DNA of 64,000 nt from Rosenbergiella nectarea (lineage in GTDB: Bacteria > Pseudomonadota > Gammaproteobacteria > Enterobacterales > Enterobacteriaceae): NCBI RefSeq assembly GCF_900111105.1, contig NZ_FOGC01000001.1, positions 98,323 to 162,322 of the forward strand. The letters are read 5' to 3'. The notes beneath the pieces were generated by a model. That model was not told the DNA's origin, ran no database searches, and saw only the letters and a program-made list of their open reading frames with translations. Positions 1 through 7,961 of the stretch are shown in pieces. Position 1 is the first letter of the stretch; each line of letters starts with the position of its first letter. A program made the position numbers and the translations under genes.

Positions 1-303
1 GCAGGCTTGCCAATCCTCAAAACTTAAGGCATCAGTCGCGCCGATACGCAAGATGCCAGCGGCATTGACTAACACATCGAGTCGGGGTTGCTGCGCCAAT
101 TGCGCTTGGCAGACGTTGGCGACCTGTTGGGGATCCGCTACATTCATGACTAAACAGCGAAAAGGATAGTGCTCGCTGGAAAACTGCTTATCGAAGCCGA
201 TAACGACTGCCCCGGCCTGATGGAAAGCACAGGCTGCATCATAACCTATCCCTTGGCCAGCACCGGTCACCCAGACATATTTATCGCGAAAATCCATAGT
301 CAT
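1..303 (-). CDS. entA: 2,3-dihydro-2,3-dihydroxybenzoate dehydrogenase EntA (N-terminal part, cut by window edge)
   Basis: Short-chain dehydrogenase that oxidises 2,3-dihydro-2,3-dihydroxybenzoate to 2,3-dihydroxybenzoate in the cytoplasm, the last step of the catechol branch of enterobactin synthesis. Only about 100 N-terminal residues lie in the window. They show the NAD-binding glycine motif (TGAGQGIG) near the start and an NAAG motif near residue 80, both typical of this family. The start could be the ATG ending at 303 or a second in-frame ATG ending at 297. The latter gives the protein start MDFRDKYVWVTG. The gene lies 6 bases after entB on the same strand, as the last visible gene of entC-entE-entB-entA. 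Confidence 0.93.
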   Translation of the reverse strand, partial: MTMDFRDKYVWVTGAGQGIGYDAACAFHQAGAVVIGFDKQFSSEHYPFRCLVMNVADPQQVANVCQAQLAQQPRLDVLVNAAGILRIGATDALSFEDWQAC

Positions 304-309
304 CGTCAG

Positions 310-1158
310 TTATTTATCCCCGGAAAGTCGCGCCCACCAGGCGTCGAAAGTAGGGGTTTTCGCGAGGGTAACGAAGTCCATACTAGGAATAGCCTGACGC
401 CAGCGTGAAGCCAGCGCCATCATACGTACTGAGTCTAAGCCATAATCGATCAGGTTTTCATCATCCTCGGGAATATCGTCATCTTCAAGCAACGGTAAAA
501 TTACGTCACGCAAAGCTTGTTTTGAGGCAGGCAGTAATAACAGATCGTCTGTCATGACCACTTTTCCACTGCGACCAGCTGTGTAGGTTAGCGCCATAAG
601 ATGTTCTTCTCGGCTGAAATCGGCTAAGGCATCCGCAACCATAAAGGGTTTGATATCCCGCATAAAGGCATCTGTCGCGGTGGTCAGGCAGCCAATATGG
701 GCATAGACACCGGTGATGATCAATTGATCACGACCCATCGCCTTGAGCTGCTGTTCAAGAGGCGAGCGCTGAAAAGCACTATAACGCCACTTGGTGAGCA
801 CAATATCTTGTTCATCCGGAGCCAAGGCTGCGGTCACTTTTTGTTGCTCAGGATGACGGTTTAATCCCGGCCCCCACATATCGTTAAGTAATGCACGGTC
901 TTCATCGCTTTGCTCATTGGGTTGAGCGGTATAGAACACCGGAATACCTAACGCCTTACACTGTTGGCGTAATGCCGCGATATGGTTTACCACAGTCTCG
1001 ACAAATTCACTCTTTTCTCCCCAAAAATTAAGGAAGTAATTTTGCATATCGTGAATTAATAACGCAGCGCGTTGTGGCTCAAAGGTCCAGTTCACTTTGT
1101 TATTCGGTAGCTCATCGGCTGTAGGCAAGGCATAGGCCGTTAATTTAGGGATACTCAT
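310..1158 (-). CDS. entB: Bifunctional isochorismatase / aryl carrier protein EntB
   Basis: The N-terminal domain hydrolyses isochorismate to 2,3-dihydro-2,3-dihydroxybenzoate and pyruvate. The C-terminal domain is an aryl carrier that holds activated dihydroxybenzoate for EntF. The start chosen (MSIPKLTAYALP) matches the family start and has a GGAG ribosome site just upstream. An open frame continues 21 codons further up but lacks family similarity. The product is 282 residues (E. coli 285). Asp37 in the IHDMQ motif is the expected catalytic Asp, and Ser243 in YGLDSVRM is the expected phosphopantetheine site. The start is 37 bases after entE. Confidence 0.97.
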   Translation of the reverse strand: MSIPKLTAYALPTADELPNNKVNWTFEPQRAALLIHDMQNYFLNFWGEKSEFVETVVNHIAALRQQCKALGIPVFYTAQPNEQSDEDRALLNDMWGPGLNRHPEQQKVTAALAPDEQDIVLTKWRYSAFQRSPLEQQLKAMGRDQLIITGVYAHIGCLTTATDAFMRDIKPFMVADALADFSREEHLMALTYTAGRSGKVVMTDDLLLLPASKQALRDVILPLLEDDDIPEDDENLIDYGLDSVRMMALASRWRQAIPSMDFVTLAKTPTFDAWWARLSGDK

Positions 1159-1195
1159 TACAACTCCAAAAATCGATACACTATAATAGGGGGAA

Positions 1196-2815
1196 TCAAG
1201 ATTTTTTCTTATTTTCTTCAATCAGTTGCTGACGCAATAATTTTTTATCCACTTTGCCGACGGGGGTCAGCGGTAGGACGTCGCTGAAGACAAATCGATC
1301 GGGTAATTTAAATTCGGCTATCCCTTGGTCACGTAAATGTCGACGCAGCTGCACAGCTTTTACCGCTTGTTTCGCGACAATATAGGCACAACTTTTTTCA
1401 CCTAATAACTCATCACTCATCGATACGAGCGCAGCATGAATAATGTCTGGGTGTCGTTGTAAAAGATTCTCAATTTCTTCAGCAGCAATCTTTTCGCCGC
1501 CACGATTGATCTGATCTTTTTCACGGCCTTGAACGGTAATATAGCCGCGTTCATCAATTGAAATGAGATCGCCGGAGCAATAAAATCCCTGTTGATCGAA
1601 GCAAGCCGCATTATGTTCAGGACTCTTGTAATACCCGCGGAAGGTATAAGGGCCACGCGTCATTAAACGACCGGTAGTATTGACCGGGAGTGGTTGACCT
1701 GCTTCATCCGCAACCCAGACTTCATCATCGGGTGAAATAGGACAGCCTTGAGTGGTAAGGATAGTCTGTTGATCGTCATTGAGACGCGTATAGTTTACCA
1801 AGCCCTCCGCCATGCCAAATACTTGCTGTAATTGGCAGCCTATTTCAGCAGGAATTCGCGCGGCTAAACTCTCGCTCAGTTTGGCGCCGCCGACTTGTAG
1901 TAAACGCAGTGAGCTGAGCTGGTGCGCACAGTTCCACTCTTGCATCGACTGTAACCAGAGGCTTACTGCAGGCGGTACCAAAGCAGTGACATTGATAAGG
2001 TGGTCGGCGATTAAACTAAAGCAGGTAGTCGGGCTTGGGTCGGGCGCCAACACGCTAAGTCCGCCGCTGTATAACACCCCAAGAATACCGGGTGAGCTCA
2101 TGGGGTAATTATGGGCAATCGGTAGCGCGCATAAATAACGAGTTTGCTCAGTAAATTGGCAAATATCGACACTGCCAATAATGCTGTAATAATAATCGTT
2201 ATGGGTACGAGGGATCAGTTTAGGCGTTCCGGTACTGCCACCCGACAATTGGAAAAAGGCGACCTCATCCGGGGCACTTGGCGTCGGGGTGAACGATTCG
2301 GCTTCCTGTGTATAGCGCGATAACAAACTACTCTCATCGTCAAAAGCATTGTGCCATAGTTGATGTTGAAGCTCTGGATACTGTGCACTGAGTTCGTCAA
2401 CGTAGCGATTATCGGTAAAGACTGGATGTTGTCGGTCGGCAATTAATAATCGTGGCTTGATCTGTGTAGCGTAAGCACTTAATTCACTGCGCTGGTGGCT
2501 GAAAAGGGCATTGACGGGTGCCACGCCCAATTTTAATAGGGCGAAGAAAACAATATAAAATTCACAGCGATTACCCAGCTGAACTAAGGCCGTATCTCCT
2601 CGTTTAATACCGCGTTTTTGTAGCTGTGCAGCCAGTTGGTCACTGTATTGCGCCAGCTGACGATAGCTGAGCGTCTGTACCGGATCGATAATGGCCGGGC
2701 GATCGCTATCACGATGACGATTGCTAATATCAGTTAGGGGAATATCTAACCAATAGCCTTTTTCACGATAACGTGCCGCCAGCTCTGCGGGCCAAGGCGT
2801 AAAAGAAATGCTCAT
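1196..2815 (-). CDS. entE: 2,3-dihydroxybenzoate-AMP ligase EntE
   Basis: Stand-alone adenylation enzyme that activates 2,3-dihydroxybenzoate with ATP and loads it on the carrier domain of EntB. The product is 539 residues (E. coli 536). Adenylate-forming motifs are visible: SGGSTGTPK at residues 191-199, GMAEG near 335, YCSGD near 410, [14 protein letters not shown] near 430, and the C-terminal catalytic lysine motif PVGKVDKK. The gene is part of the entC-entE-entB-entA operon, 16 bases after entC, so it should share Fur control from the promoter upstream of entC. Confidence 0.97.
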   Translation of the reverse strand: MSISFTPWPAELAARYREKGYWLDIPLTDISNRHRDSDRPAIIDPVQTLSYRQLAQYSDQLAAQLQKRGIKRGDTALVQLGNRCEFYIVFFALLKLGVAPVNALFSHQRSELSAYATQIKPRLLIADRQHPVFTDNRYVDELSAQYPELQHQLWHNAFDDESSLLSRYTQEAESFTPTPSAPDEVAFFQLSGGSTGTPKLIPRTHNDYYYSIIGSVDICQFTEQTRYLCALPIAHNYPMSSPGILGVLYSGGLSVLAPDPSPTTCFSLIADHLINVTALVPPAVSLWLQSMQEWNCAHQLSSLRLLQVGGAKLSESLAARIPAEIGCQLQQVFGMAEGLVNYTRLNDDQQTILTTQGCPISPDDEVWVADEAGQPLPVNTTGRLMTRGPYTFRGYYKSPEHNAACFDQQGFYCSGDLISIDERGYITVQGREKDQINRGGEKIAAEEIENLLQRHPDIIHAALVSMSDELLGEKSCAYIVAKQAVKAVQLRRHLRDQGIAEFKLPDRFVFSDVLPLTPVGKVDKKLLRQQLIEENKKKS

Positions 2816-2831
2816 GAATGATTACCTAAAA

Positions 2832-4022
2832 TTAATGTAAACCAAAGGCTTTTAGCATGGTACTGAGTTTGGTACCGGTCTCTTGCCACTCCGAAAGGGG
2901 ATCGGAGGCGGGGACGATGCCCGCACCGGCAAAGAGGGTGACCTGTTGTTGGTTCAGTTGCGCGCAACGTATCGTCACGACCCACTCTCCATTACCCTCG
3001 TCATCGCACCAGCCTACCATGCCACCAAACAGTTCTCTCGGGAAAGGCTCTAAGTGCTGAATAAGACGGCAAGCTAACTGATGTGGGTAGCCGCTCAGTG
3101 CAGGGGTGGGATGGAGTAATCCTGCTAGCACTAAGGCATTTTCTTCAGCATTATGTGTTATCCCTTGTACGGTGGTCGCAAGGTGCCAAAGTTGCGACGT
3201 GGTGACCAGTTCTGGGACTTGCGGCACCTGTAACTGTTCAGCGACAGGGGCTAATACCTTGGCCATCGCATCTATCACTAACTGGTGCTCATGGCGGTCT
3301 TTGCTCGACGCAAGTAGCGTCTGACCTACACGATGATCGTCCTCTCGGTCTAGTTGACGCTTTGCTGAACCGGCTAAAGGACGAGAGCTAAATTGGTCTT
3401 TTTGCTTACGCAGGAGGAGCTCAGGGCTTGCCCCCAGCAATACCTCGTTATTCGCAAGAGGAACATGGAAATGATAGTTATCCGGGTTTTGCGCCATGAT
3501 TAGGCTCATCAGCGTAGTGCTATCAATACTGTCTTCAGTGGTTAATTTTAGCAGCCTTGAAAGGACGACTTTATCCATCTCGCCTCGATTCATCGCCGCA
3601 ACGGCATCGCTCACCATCTTCATAAAGTGTGGTTTATCAGGATAAGCCTGCTGACGGGTAATTGGCGCCAAGGGCTGCTGCTGATAGGGCTTGAGCTGGG
3701 TCATCAACTGATTACGGTCAGTACGGGTGACGTGCTGGGGAATAAACAGTGCTGTCGGTTGATGAGAATCAAAGGGGATTGCCCCCACGACTAACGGATC
3801 TTTTATCCCTGCTGCACGAGCCAAGCGAAATTGTTCCCGAAGCGTGCGTTGGAAGGCGTCTTGGCTTCCCTCGCTATCGAGCAGGGGTTGAGTGATACGT
3901 TTAAAGCAGCCATCGCTAAGTAGGCTAGTTTCTTGAGAGGTAAACAGAAAACGTTCTTTTAATGCGCTCTGTTGCTGAATTTTACGGTGAAGAATATTTT
4001 CAACGGCAGTGATTTCGACCAT
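2832..4022 (-). CDS. entC: Isochorismate synthase EntC
   Basis: Chorismate-binding enzyme that converts chorismate to isochorismate, the committed step of enterobactin synthesis. The product is 396 residues (E. coli 391). The C-terminal chorismate-binding fold is recognisable from the KVVLSR, GASPELLL, LHPTPA, GWCDDEGNGEW and FAGAGIV segments in the usual order. It is the first gene of the minus-strand ent operon and is divergent from fepB. The 165-base region between them holds a Fur-box-like palindrome. The N-terminal 30 residues are less conserved, so the exact start is a little uncertain. Confidence 0.96.
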   Translation of the reverse strand: MVEITAVENILHRKIQQQSALKERFLFTSQETSLLSDGCFKRITQPLLDSEGSQDAFQRTLREQFRLARAAGIKDPLVVGAIPFDSHQPTALFIPQHVTRTDRNQLMTQLKPYQQQPLAPITRQQAYPDKPHFMKMVSDAVAAMNRGEMDKVVLSRLLKLTTEDSIDSTTLMSLIMAQNPDNYHFHVPLANNEVLLGASPELLLRKQKDQFSSRPLAGSAKRQLDREDDHRVGQTLLASSKDRHEHQLVIDAMAKVLAPVAEQLQVPQVPELVTTSQLWHLATTVQGITHNAEENALVLAGLLHPTPALSGYPHQLACRLIQHLEPFPRELFGGMVGWCDDEGNGEWVVTIRCAQLNQQQVTLFAGAGIVPASDPLSEWQETGTKLSTMLKAFGLH

Positions 4023-4048
4023 AATAGCACCATTAAATGATAAGATAG

Positions 4049-4069
4049 TTAATAATGATTATCATTTGA
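4049..4069. promoter_or_regulatory. Fur box between entC and fepB
   Basis: The core AATGATTATCATT (4054-4066) matches the central 13 bases of the 19-base Fur consensus at 12 positions, and the flanks TAATA and TTGA extend the similarity. It lies between the divergent starts of entC and fepB, so one operator could control both operons by iron. The match is seen directly. Binding by Fur is inferred from the consensus and context. Confidence 0.8.
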
Positions 4070-4187
4070 ATTTTGTCGGTAAGCTACGCTTAACTCCCTT
4101 ACCTGTCAACTGATGAAGCCAGCTTTAGGTTGACTTCTCACGTAGACCATACGATTACGCACTAGATGCTCATATAGGAAAGTCATT

Positions 4188-5147
4188 ATGATCCGACGCT
4201 CAAGACTGCTCAATATTCTCTTAGTCAGTGTGTTATTACCTTTAGCAGGACTGAGTCAAGCTGCAAGTTGGCCAAGGCAAGTGGTGACGAATAATGGAAC
4301 GGTAACACTGAAAAGTGCCCCGAAAAGAATCGTTTCCACCAGTGTTACGCTAACCGGATCGTTACTCGCGATTGATGCGCCAGTGATTGCCAGTGGTGCG
4401 GGGGTTCCTAATAGCCGTTTTACCGATAGCCAAGGATTTTTTAGCCAATGGGGTGCCGTGGCGAAGCAAAAGCATGTACAGCGCTTATATATTGGTGAAG
4501 CCAATGCCGAAATGGTGGCTGCACAAGCCCCGGATCTTATTGTTGTCAGTGCCACGGGGCACGACAGCGCGCTACGGTTAGTGAATCAACTTTCTAGCAT
4601 TGCGCCGGTGATTGTCGTGAATTACGACAATAAGAGCTGGCAACAGATAGTGACCCTCCTAGGTCAAGCTACTGGCCATGAAGATCAAGCAAACATCTTA
4701 ATTCACCAGTTTGACCAGCGTGTTGCCGCATTAAAACCGACCCTGAAATTACCTCCTCAGCCTGTTTCGGCATTTGTTTGGAATGGCGGAGGGAAAGAAG
4801 TCAATCTCTGGACGGCTGACTCCGCCCAAGGAAAACTACTGCAACAGCTAGGGTTCACGCTAGCGCCAACCCCGAAAGAATTGGCGACTAGCCATAGTAT
4901 GGGCCAGCGAAAAGACATTATTCAGCTTTCAGGTGAAAAAATGAGTGAAGGGCTGAGTGGTAAGAGCTGGTTAATGTTCGTGGCCGATGGCGAGACGGTT
5001 AAACAAGTGAATAGTGATCGTTTCTTACAACAAGCTCCCGCTGTTAAGGAAGGACATGTCTACCCGCTGGGTAACGATAATTTTCGTTTAGATTACTACA
5101 GTGCGACACATACCTTGGCGATACTAGAAAAACTTTTTGTGCATTAA
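4188..5147 (+). CDS. fepB: Ferric-enterobactin periplasmic binding protein FepB
   Basis: Binds ferric enterobactin in the periplasm and delivers it to the FepDG permease. The product is 319 residues (E. coli 318), with a positively charged start, a hydrophobic core and a likely signal peptidase site around Ala25 (SQA). The rest is a class III periplasmic-binding fold. An AGGAAAG ribosome site precedes the ATG. fepB is the first gene of a plus-strand fepB-fepD-fepG-fepC operon, with fepD starting directly after its stop. In E. coli fepB is separate from fepDGC, with entS between them. Confidence 0.96.
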   Translation: MIRRSRLLNILLVSVLLPLAGLSQAASWPRQVVTNNGTVTLKSAPKRIVSTSVTLTGSLLAIDAPVIASGAGVPNSRFTDSQGFFSQWGAVAKQKHVQRLYIGEANAEMVAAQAPDLIVVSATGHDSALRLVNQLSSIAPVIVVNYDNKSWQQIVTLLGQATGHEDQANILIHQFDQRVAALKPTLKLPPQPVSAFVWNGGGKEVNLWTADSAQGKLLQQLGFTLAPTPKELATSHSMGQRKDIIQLSGEKMSEGLSGKSWLMFVADGETVKQVNSDRFLQQAPAVKEGHVYPLGNDNFRLDYYSATHTLAILEKLFVH

Positions 5148-5148
5148 G

Positions 5149-6168
5149 GTGAAAAACGCTCAATTTTCTCCGTGGTGTAAACCCTTTGGCCTGTTCTCCG
5201 GGTTGCTGATCGTTTTATTTGGCTTAGTGATCGCGAGTTCACTGACCGGAGCCAAAACGATTTCCCTATCAGAAAGCTGGTCTAGCTTGTCACTGTGGCA
5301 ATCCTGTCACAGTGAGAATTGCGATATTATCCGGTTTTCACGGCTCCCGCGGACCTTGGCTGGCTTGGTAGCAGGCTGTGCGCTGGGGCTAGCGGGTGCA
5401 CTGATGCAATCCCTTACGCGTAATCCGCTCGCCGATCCGGGCCTCTTGGGCGTTAACTCGGGAGCCAGTTTTGTCACCGTAATGGGACTAAGTTTCTGGG
5501 GAACGTTCTCTTTCTGGCAGAGTTTTTCTTTAGCATTCTTAGGGGCACTCCTGGCGGCCATCATCGTGGCGATTACCGGCGCAGGGCGGGGCGGCCGATT
5601 GAATCCAATCCGTCTGACGTTAGCAGGGGTTTCGTTAGCGGCTATCTTGGAAGGGTTGACCAGTGGTGTTTCTCTATTAAATCCAGATATATACGACCAC
5701 CTACGCTTCTGGCAAACCGGGTCGTTAGATGTACGACAACTCACTATCTTCACGTTACTCGGCCCTGTGGTGGCGATCGCTAGCCTCTGTACTTTGGTGC
5801 TGAGCCGTTCCTTAAATGCGATCAGTATGGGCGAGGATCTTGCTCGGACCTTAGGGACACGAGTCGGGCTGGTGCAGCTGTCTGGGTTACTGCTTATCGC
5901 GTTATTATCAGCCTGTGCAACGGCTCTGACCGGCCCCATCGCTTTTATTGGGCTGGTTGCCCCACATCTCGCTCGTGGCGTATTGGGGAGTGACCATCGT
6001 TATTATTTACCGGGTACGGTTCTGATTACTCCGGCCGTTTTACTGCTTGCCGATATTATTGGCCGTAGCATTGCTCCGGGTGAGATTAGAGTCTCGATTA
6101 TTACTGCACTGATTGGCGCTCCAGCCTTAATTTTTCTCGTTCGTCATCGGATAGGGCGTGGTATGTAA
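5149..6168 (+). CDS. fepD: Ferric-enterobactin ABC transporter permease FepD
   Basis: Polytopic inner-membrane subunit of the ferric-enterobactin importer, of the FecCD/BtuC type. Family motifs are visible: RLPRTLAGLVAG, GLAGALMQ, TRNPLADPGLLGVN, and the ATPase-contact region with GPIAFIGLVAPH. I place the start at the GTG at 5149, one base after the fepB stop, giving 339 residues (E. coli 334). An in-frame TTG at 5137 inside fepB is an alternative. The reading frame overlaps fepG by one base (TAATG), suggesting translational coupling. Confidence 0.95.
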   Translation: MKNAQFSPWCKPFGLFSGLLIVLFGLVIASSLTGAKTISLSESWSSLSLWQSCHSENCDIIRFSRLPRTLAGLVAGCALGLAGALMQSLTRNPLADPGLLGVNSGASFVTVMGLSFWGTFSFWQSFSLAFLGALLAAIIVAITGAGRGGRLNPIRLTLAGVSLAAILEGLTSGVSLLNPDIYDHLRFWQTGSLDVRQLTIFTLLGPVVAIASLCTLVLSRSLNAISMGEDLARTLGTRVGLVQLSGLLLIALLSACATALTGPIAFIGLVAPHLARGVLGSDHRYYLPGTVLITPAVLLLADIIGRSIAPGEIRVSIITALIGAPALIFLVRHRIGRGM

Positions 6169-7151
6169 TGAAGAAACGTCCACTGATTATTTTTTGCTTA
6201 TTGCTGCTTGCTGTCGTTACAGTGATGCTAGGCGCACTATGTCGAGGGGCACTCCCGCTGTCGCTACAAGAGCTGTGGCATATCCTCAAGGGAAACGGGC
6301 CGGCGGCCTTGCGGTTAGTCGTGGTCGAGTGGCGGCTACCGCGTGTCCTTATCGCGTTATTGTGCGGAGCGGCACTTGGGATAAGTGGTGCGATTTTCCA
6401 ATCAATTTTACGTAACCCTTTGGGTAGTCCCGATGTGCTGGGTCTTAATGCTGGTGCCTTTTCGGGCGTCCTAGTTGTCATGTTACTATGGCCCGGTAAC
6501 CTGTTTGCCATGACCTTGGCCTCACTAATCAGCGCCGCATTGACCGGGGCAATTATTTATCTATTAGCTTGGCGTCAAGGTATCACCCCTTATCGATTAA
6601 TTTTGATAGGAATTGGTATCCGTGCACTACTCATGTCGTTTAACGGCTGGGTGATGACGTCAACCGCCTTGAGTACCGCGATGAGTGCCGGATTATGGAG
6701 TGCCGGGTCATTAAATGGGGTAAATTGGCAAAGTGTATCAATGGTTTTTCCGGCCATAGTGATTGCATTATTTGGGGTTGCGATGTTAGCCAAACGGATG
6801 CGACTGATGGAGATGGGTGACGATTTAGCCTGTGCGCTGGGCATCCGAACCGAGCGAACCCGACTAGGACTTTTGTTACTGGCCACAGTACTGACCGCCG
6901 TGCCAACGGCGGTGATAGGCCCGGTTTCCTTCGTGGCACTGGTAGCACCACAAATTGCAAGGCGTCTGGCTCACAGTCCTTCTGGTGTTTTATGGAATAC
7001 GGCATTATGTGGCAGTCTATTACTGTTGGCCGCGGATTATCTGGCCCAACACGCTTTCCTGCCCTATCAACTCCCGGTTGGGGTGATCACCGTCAGTGTT
7101 GGCGGCATCTATCTACTGTCACTTTTGGTTAGAGAGGCCAGACGTTCATGA
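6168..7151 (+). CDS. fepG: Ferric-enterobactin ABC transporter permease FepG
   Basis: Second membrane subunit of the enterobactin importer, pairing with FepD. The product is 327 residues (E. coli 330) with many hydrophobic segments and the FecCD-family motifs WRLPRVLIALLCG, LRNPLGSPDVLGLN and GPVSFVALVAPQ. Its ATG overlaps the fepD stop by one base, and its end overlaps the fepC start by four bases (ATGA), so the permease and ATPase genes appear translationally coupled. Confidence 0.96.
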   Translation: MKKRPLIIFCLLLLAVVTVMLGALCRGALPLSLQELWHILKGNGPAALRLVVVEWRLPRVLIALLCGAALGISGAIFQSILRNPLGSPDVLGLNAGAFSGVLVVMLLWPGNLFAMTLASLISAALTGAIIYLLAWRQGITPYRLILIGIGIRALLMSFNGWVMTSTALSTAMSAGLWSAGSLNGVNWQSVSMVFPAIVIALFGVAMLAKRMRLMEMGDDLACALGIRTERTRLGLLLLATVLTAVPTAVIGPVSFVALVAPQIARRLAHSPSGVLWNTALCGSLLLLAADYLAQHAFLPYQLPVGVITVSVGGIYLLSLLVREARRS

Positions 7152-7939
7152 GTTTATCTTCTTCTCGTCTTGCAGCCAGTGACCTTACATTGGCTTATGA
7201 CAAGAAAACGGTCGTAGAGCAGTTATCGGTAGCGATCCCCGATGGGGAATTCACCGTTATTATCGGCCCTAATGCCTGTGGTAAGTCGACGCTGTTAAAA
7301 GCGCTCAGTCGAGTGATAAAACCGGTGGCGGGTCAAGTTATTCTGGATGGACAGGCAATCCACCAATTACCGGCGAAAGAGGTTGCACGGCAACTCGGTT
7401 TGCTTCCACAAAACAGTCATACCCCAGCAGGGATCACCGTTGCTGATTTAGTTGGACGTGGACGGTATCCGCACCAGTCGCTATTCGGTGGATGGCGTAC
7501 CGAAGATAGCCAAGCCGTGGCGGAAGCGATGGCGGCGACCAATATCGAACACCTGGCGGATTGTCCCGTTGAGCAGCTTTCTGGTGGGCAGCGGCAGCGT
7601 GTCTGGATCGCCATGGTATTGGCACAACAAACCCCGCTCTTGCTGCTCGATGAACCGACTACGTGGTTGGACATCACGCATCAAATCGAGCTAATGGAAC
7701 TCTTGCGTGAACTTAATCAACGCCATGGCCGTACATTAGTCGTGGTACTGCATGAGTTAAACCAAGCCTGTCGCTATGCCAGTCATCTTATTGCGATGCG
7801 TGCAGGGGAGATTATTGCGGAAGGTAAGCCAAGTGAGATTATCACCGCAGAGTTGATTGAGCAGGTCTATGGGTTAAAAGCCGTCATTATTCCCGATCCG
7901 ATTGCCGGCACGCCAATGATCGTCCCTATTGGAAGGTGA
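7148..7939 (+). CDS. fepC: Ferric-enterobactin ABC transporter ATPase FepC
   Basis: Cytoplasmic ATPase that powers ferric-enterobactin uptake through FepDG. The product is 263 residues (E. coli 271). Walker A is GPNACGKST at residues 40-48, the ABC signature is LSGGQRQRVW, and Walker B is LLLLDEP followed by a switch His in VLHELNQ. E. coli has Gly where this protein has Ala in the Walker A loop, which still fits the consensus. It is the last gene of the fepB-D-G-C operon and is convergent with entF across a 22-base gap containing a stem-loop. Confidence 0.96.
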   Translation: MSLSSSRLAASDLTLAYDKKTVVEQLSVAIPDGEFTVIIGPNACGKSTLLKALSRVIKPVAGQVILDGQAIHQLPAKEVARQLGLLPQNSHTPAGITVADLVGRGRYPHQSLFGGWRTEDSQAVAEAMAATNIEHLADCPVEQLSGGQRQRVWIAMVLAQQTPLLLLDEPTTWLDITHQIELMELLRELNQRHGRTLVVVLHELNQACRYASHLIAMRAGEIIAEGKPSEIITAELIEQVYGLKAVIIPDPIAGTPMIVPIGR

Positions 7940-7957
7940 GGGGGCATAGCCCCCTCA
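7937..7957. terminator. Stem-loop between convergent fepC and entF
   Basis: An 8-base perfect stem (TGAGGGGG / CCCCCTCA) with a 5-base loop begins at the fepC stop codon and ends 5 bases before the entF stop. It has no U-tract on either strand, so it is not a textbook intrinsic terminator. It may still pause polymerase or protect both 3' ends. Confidence 0.45.
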
Positions 7958-7961
7958 AGTA

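Noticed and set aside
5307..5939. 210-codon open frame opposite fepD
   Set aside because: It is a shadow of fepD with no family features and composition set by the coding strand.
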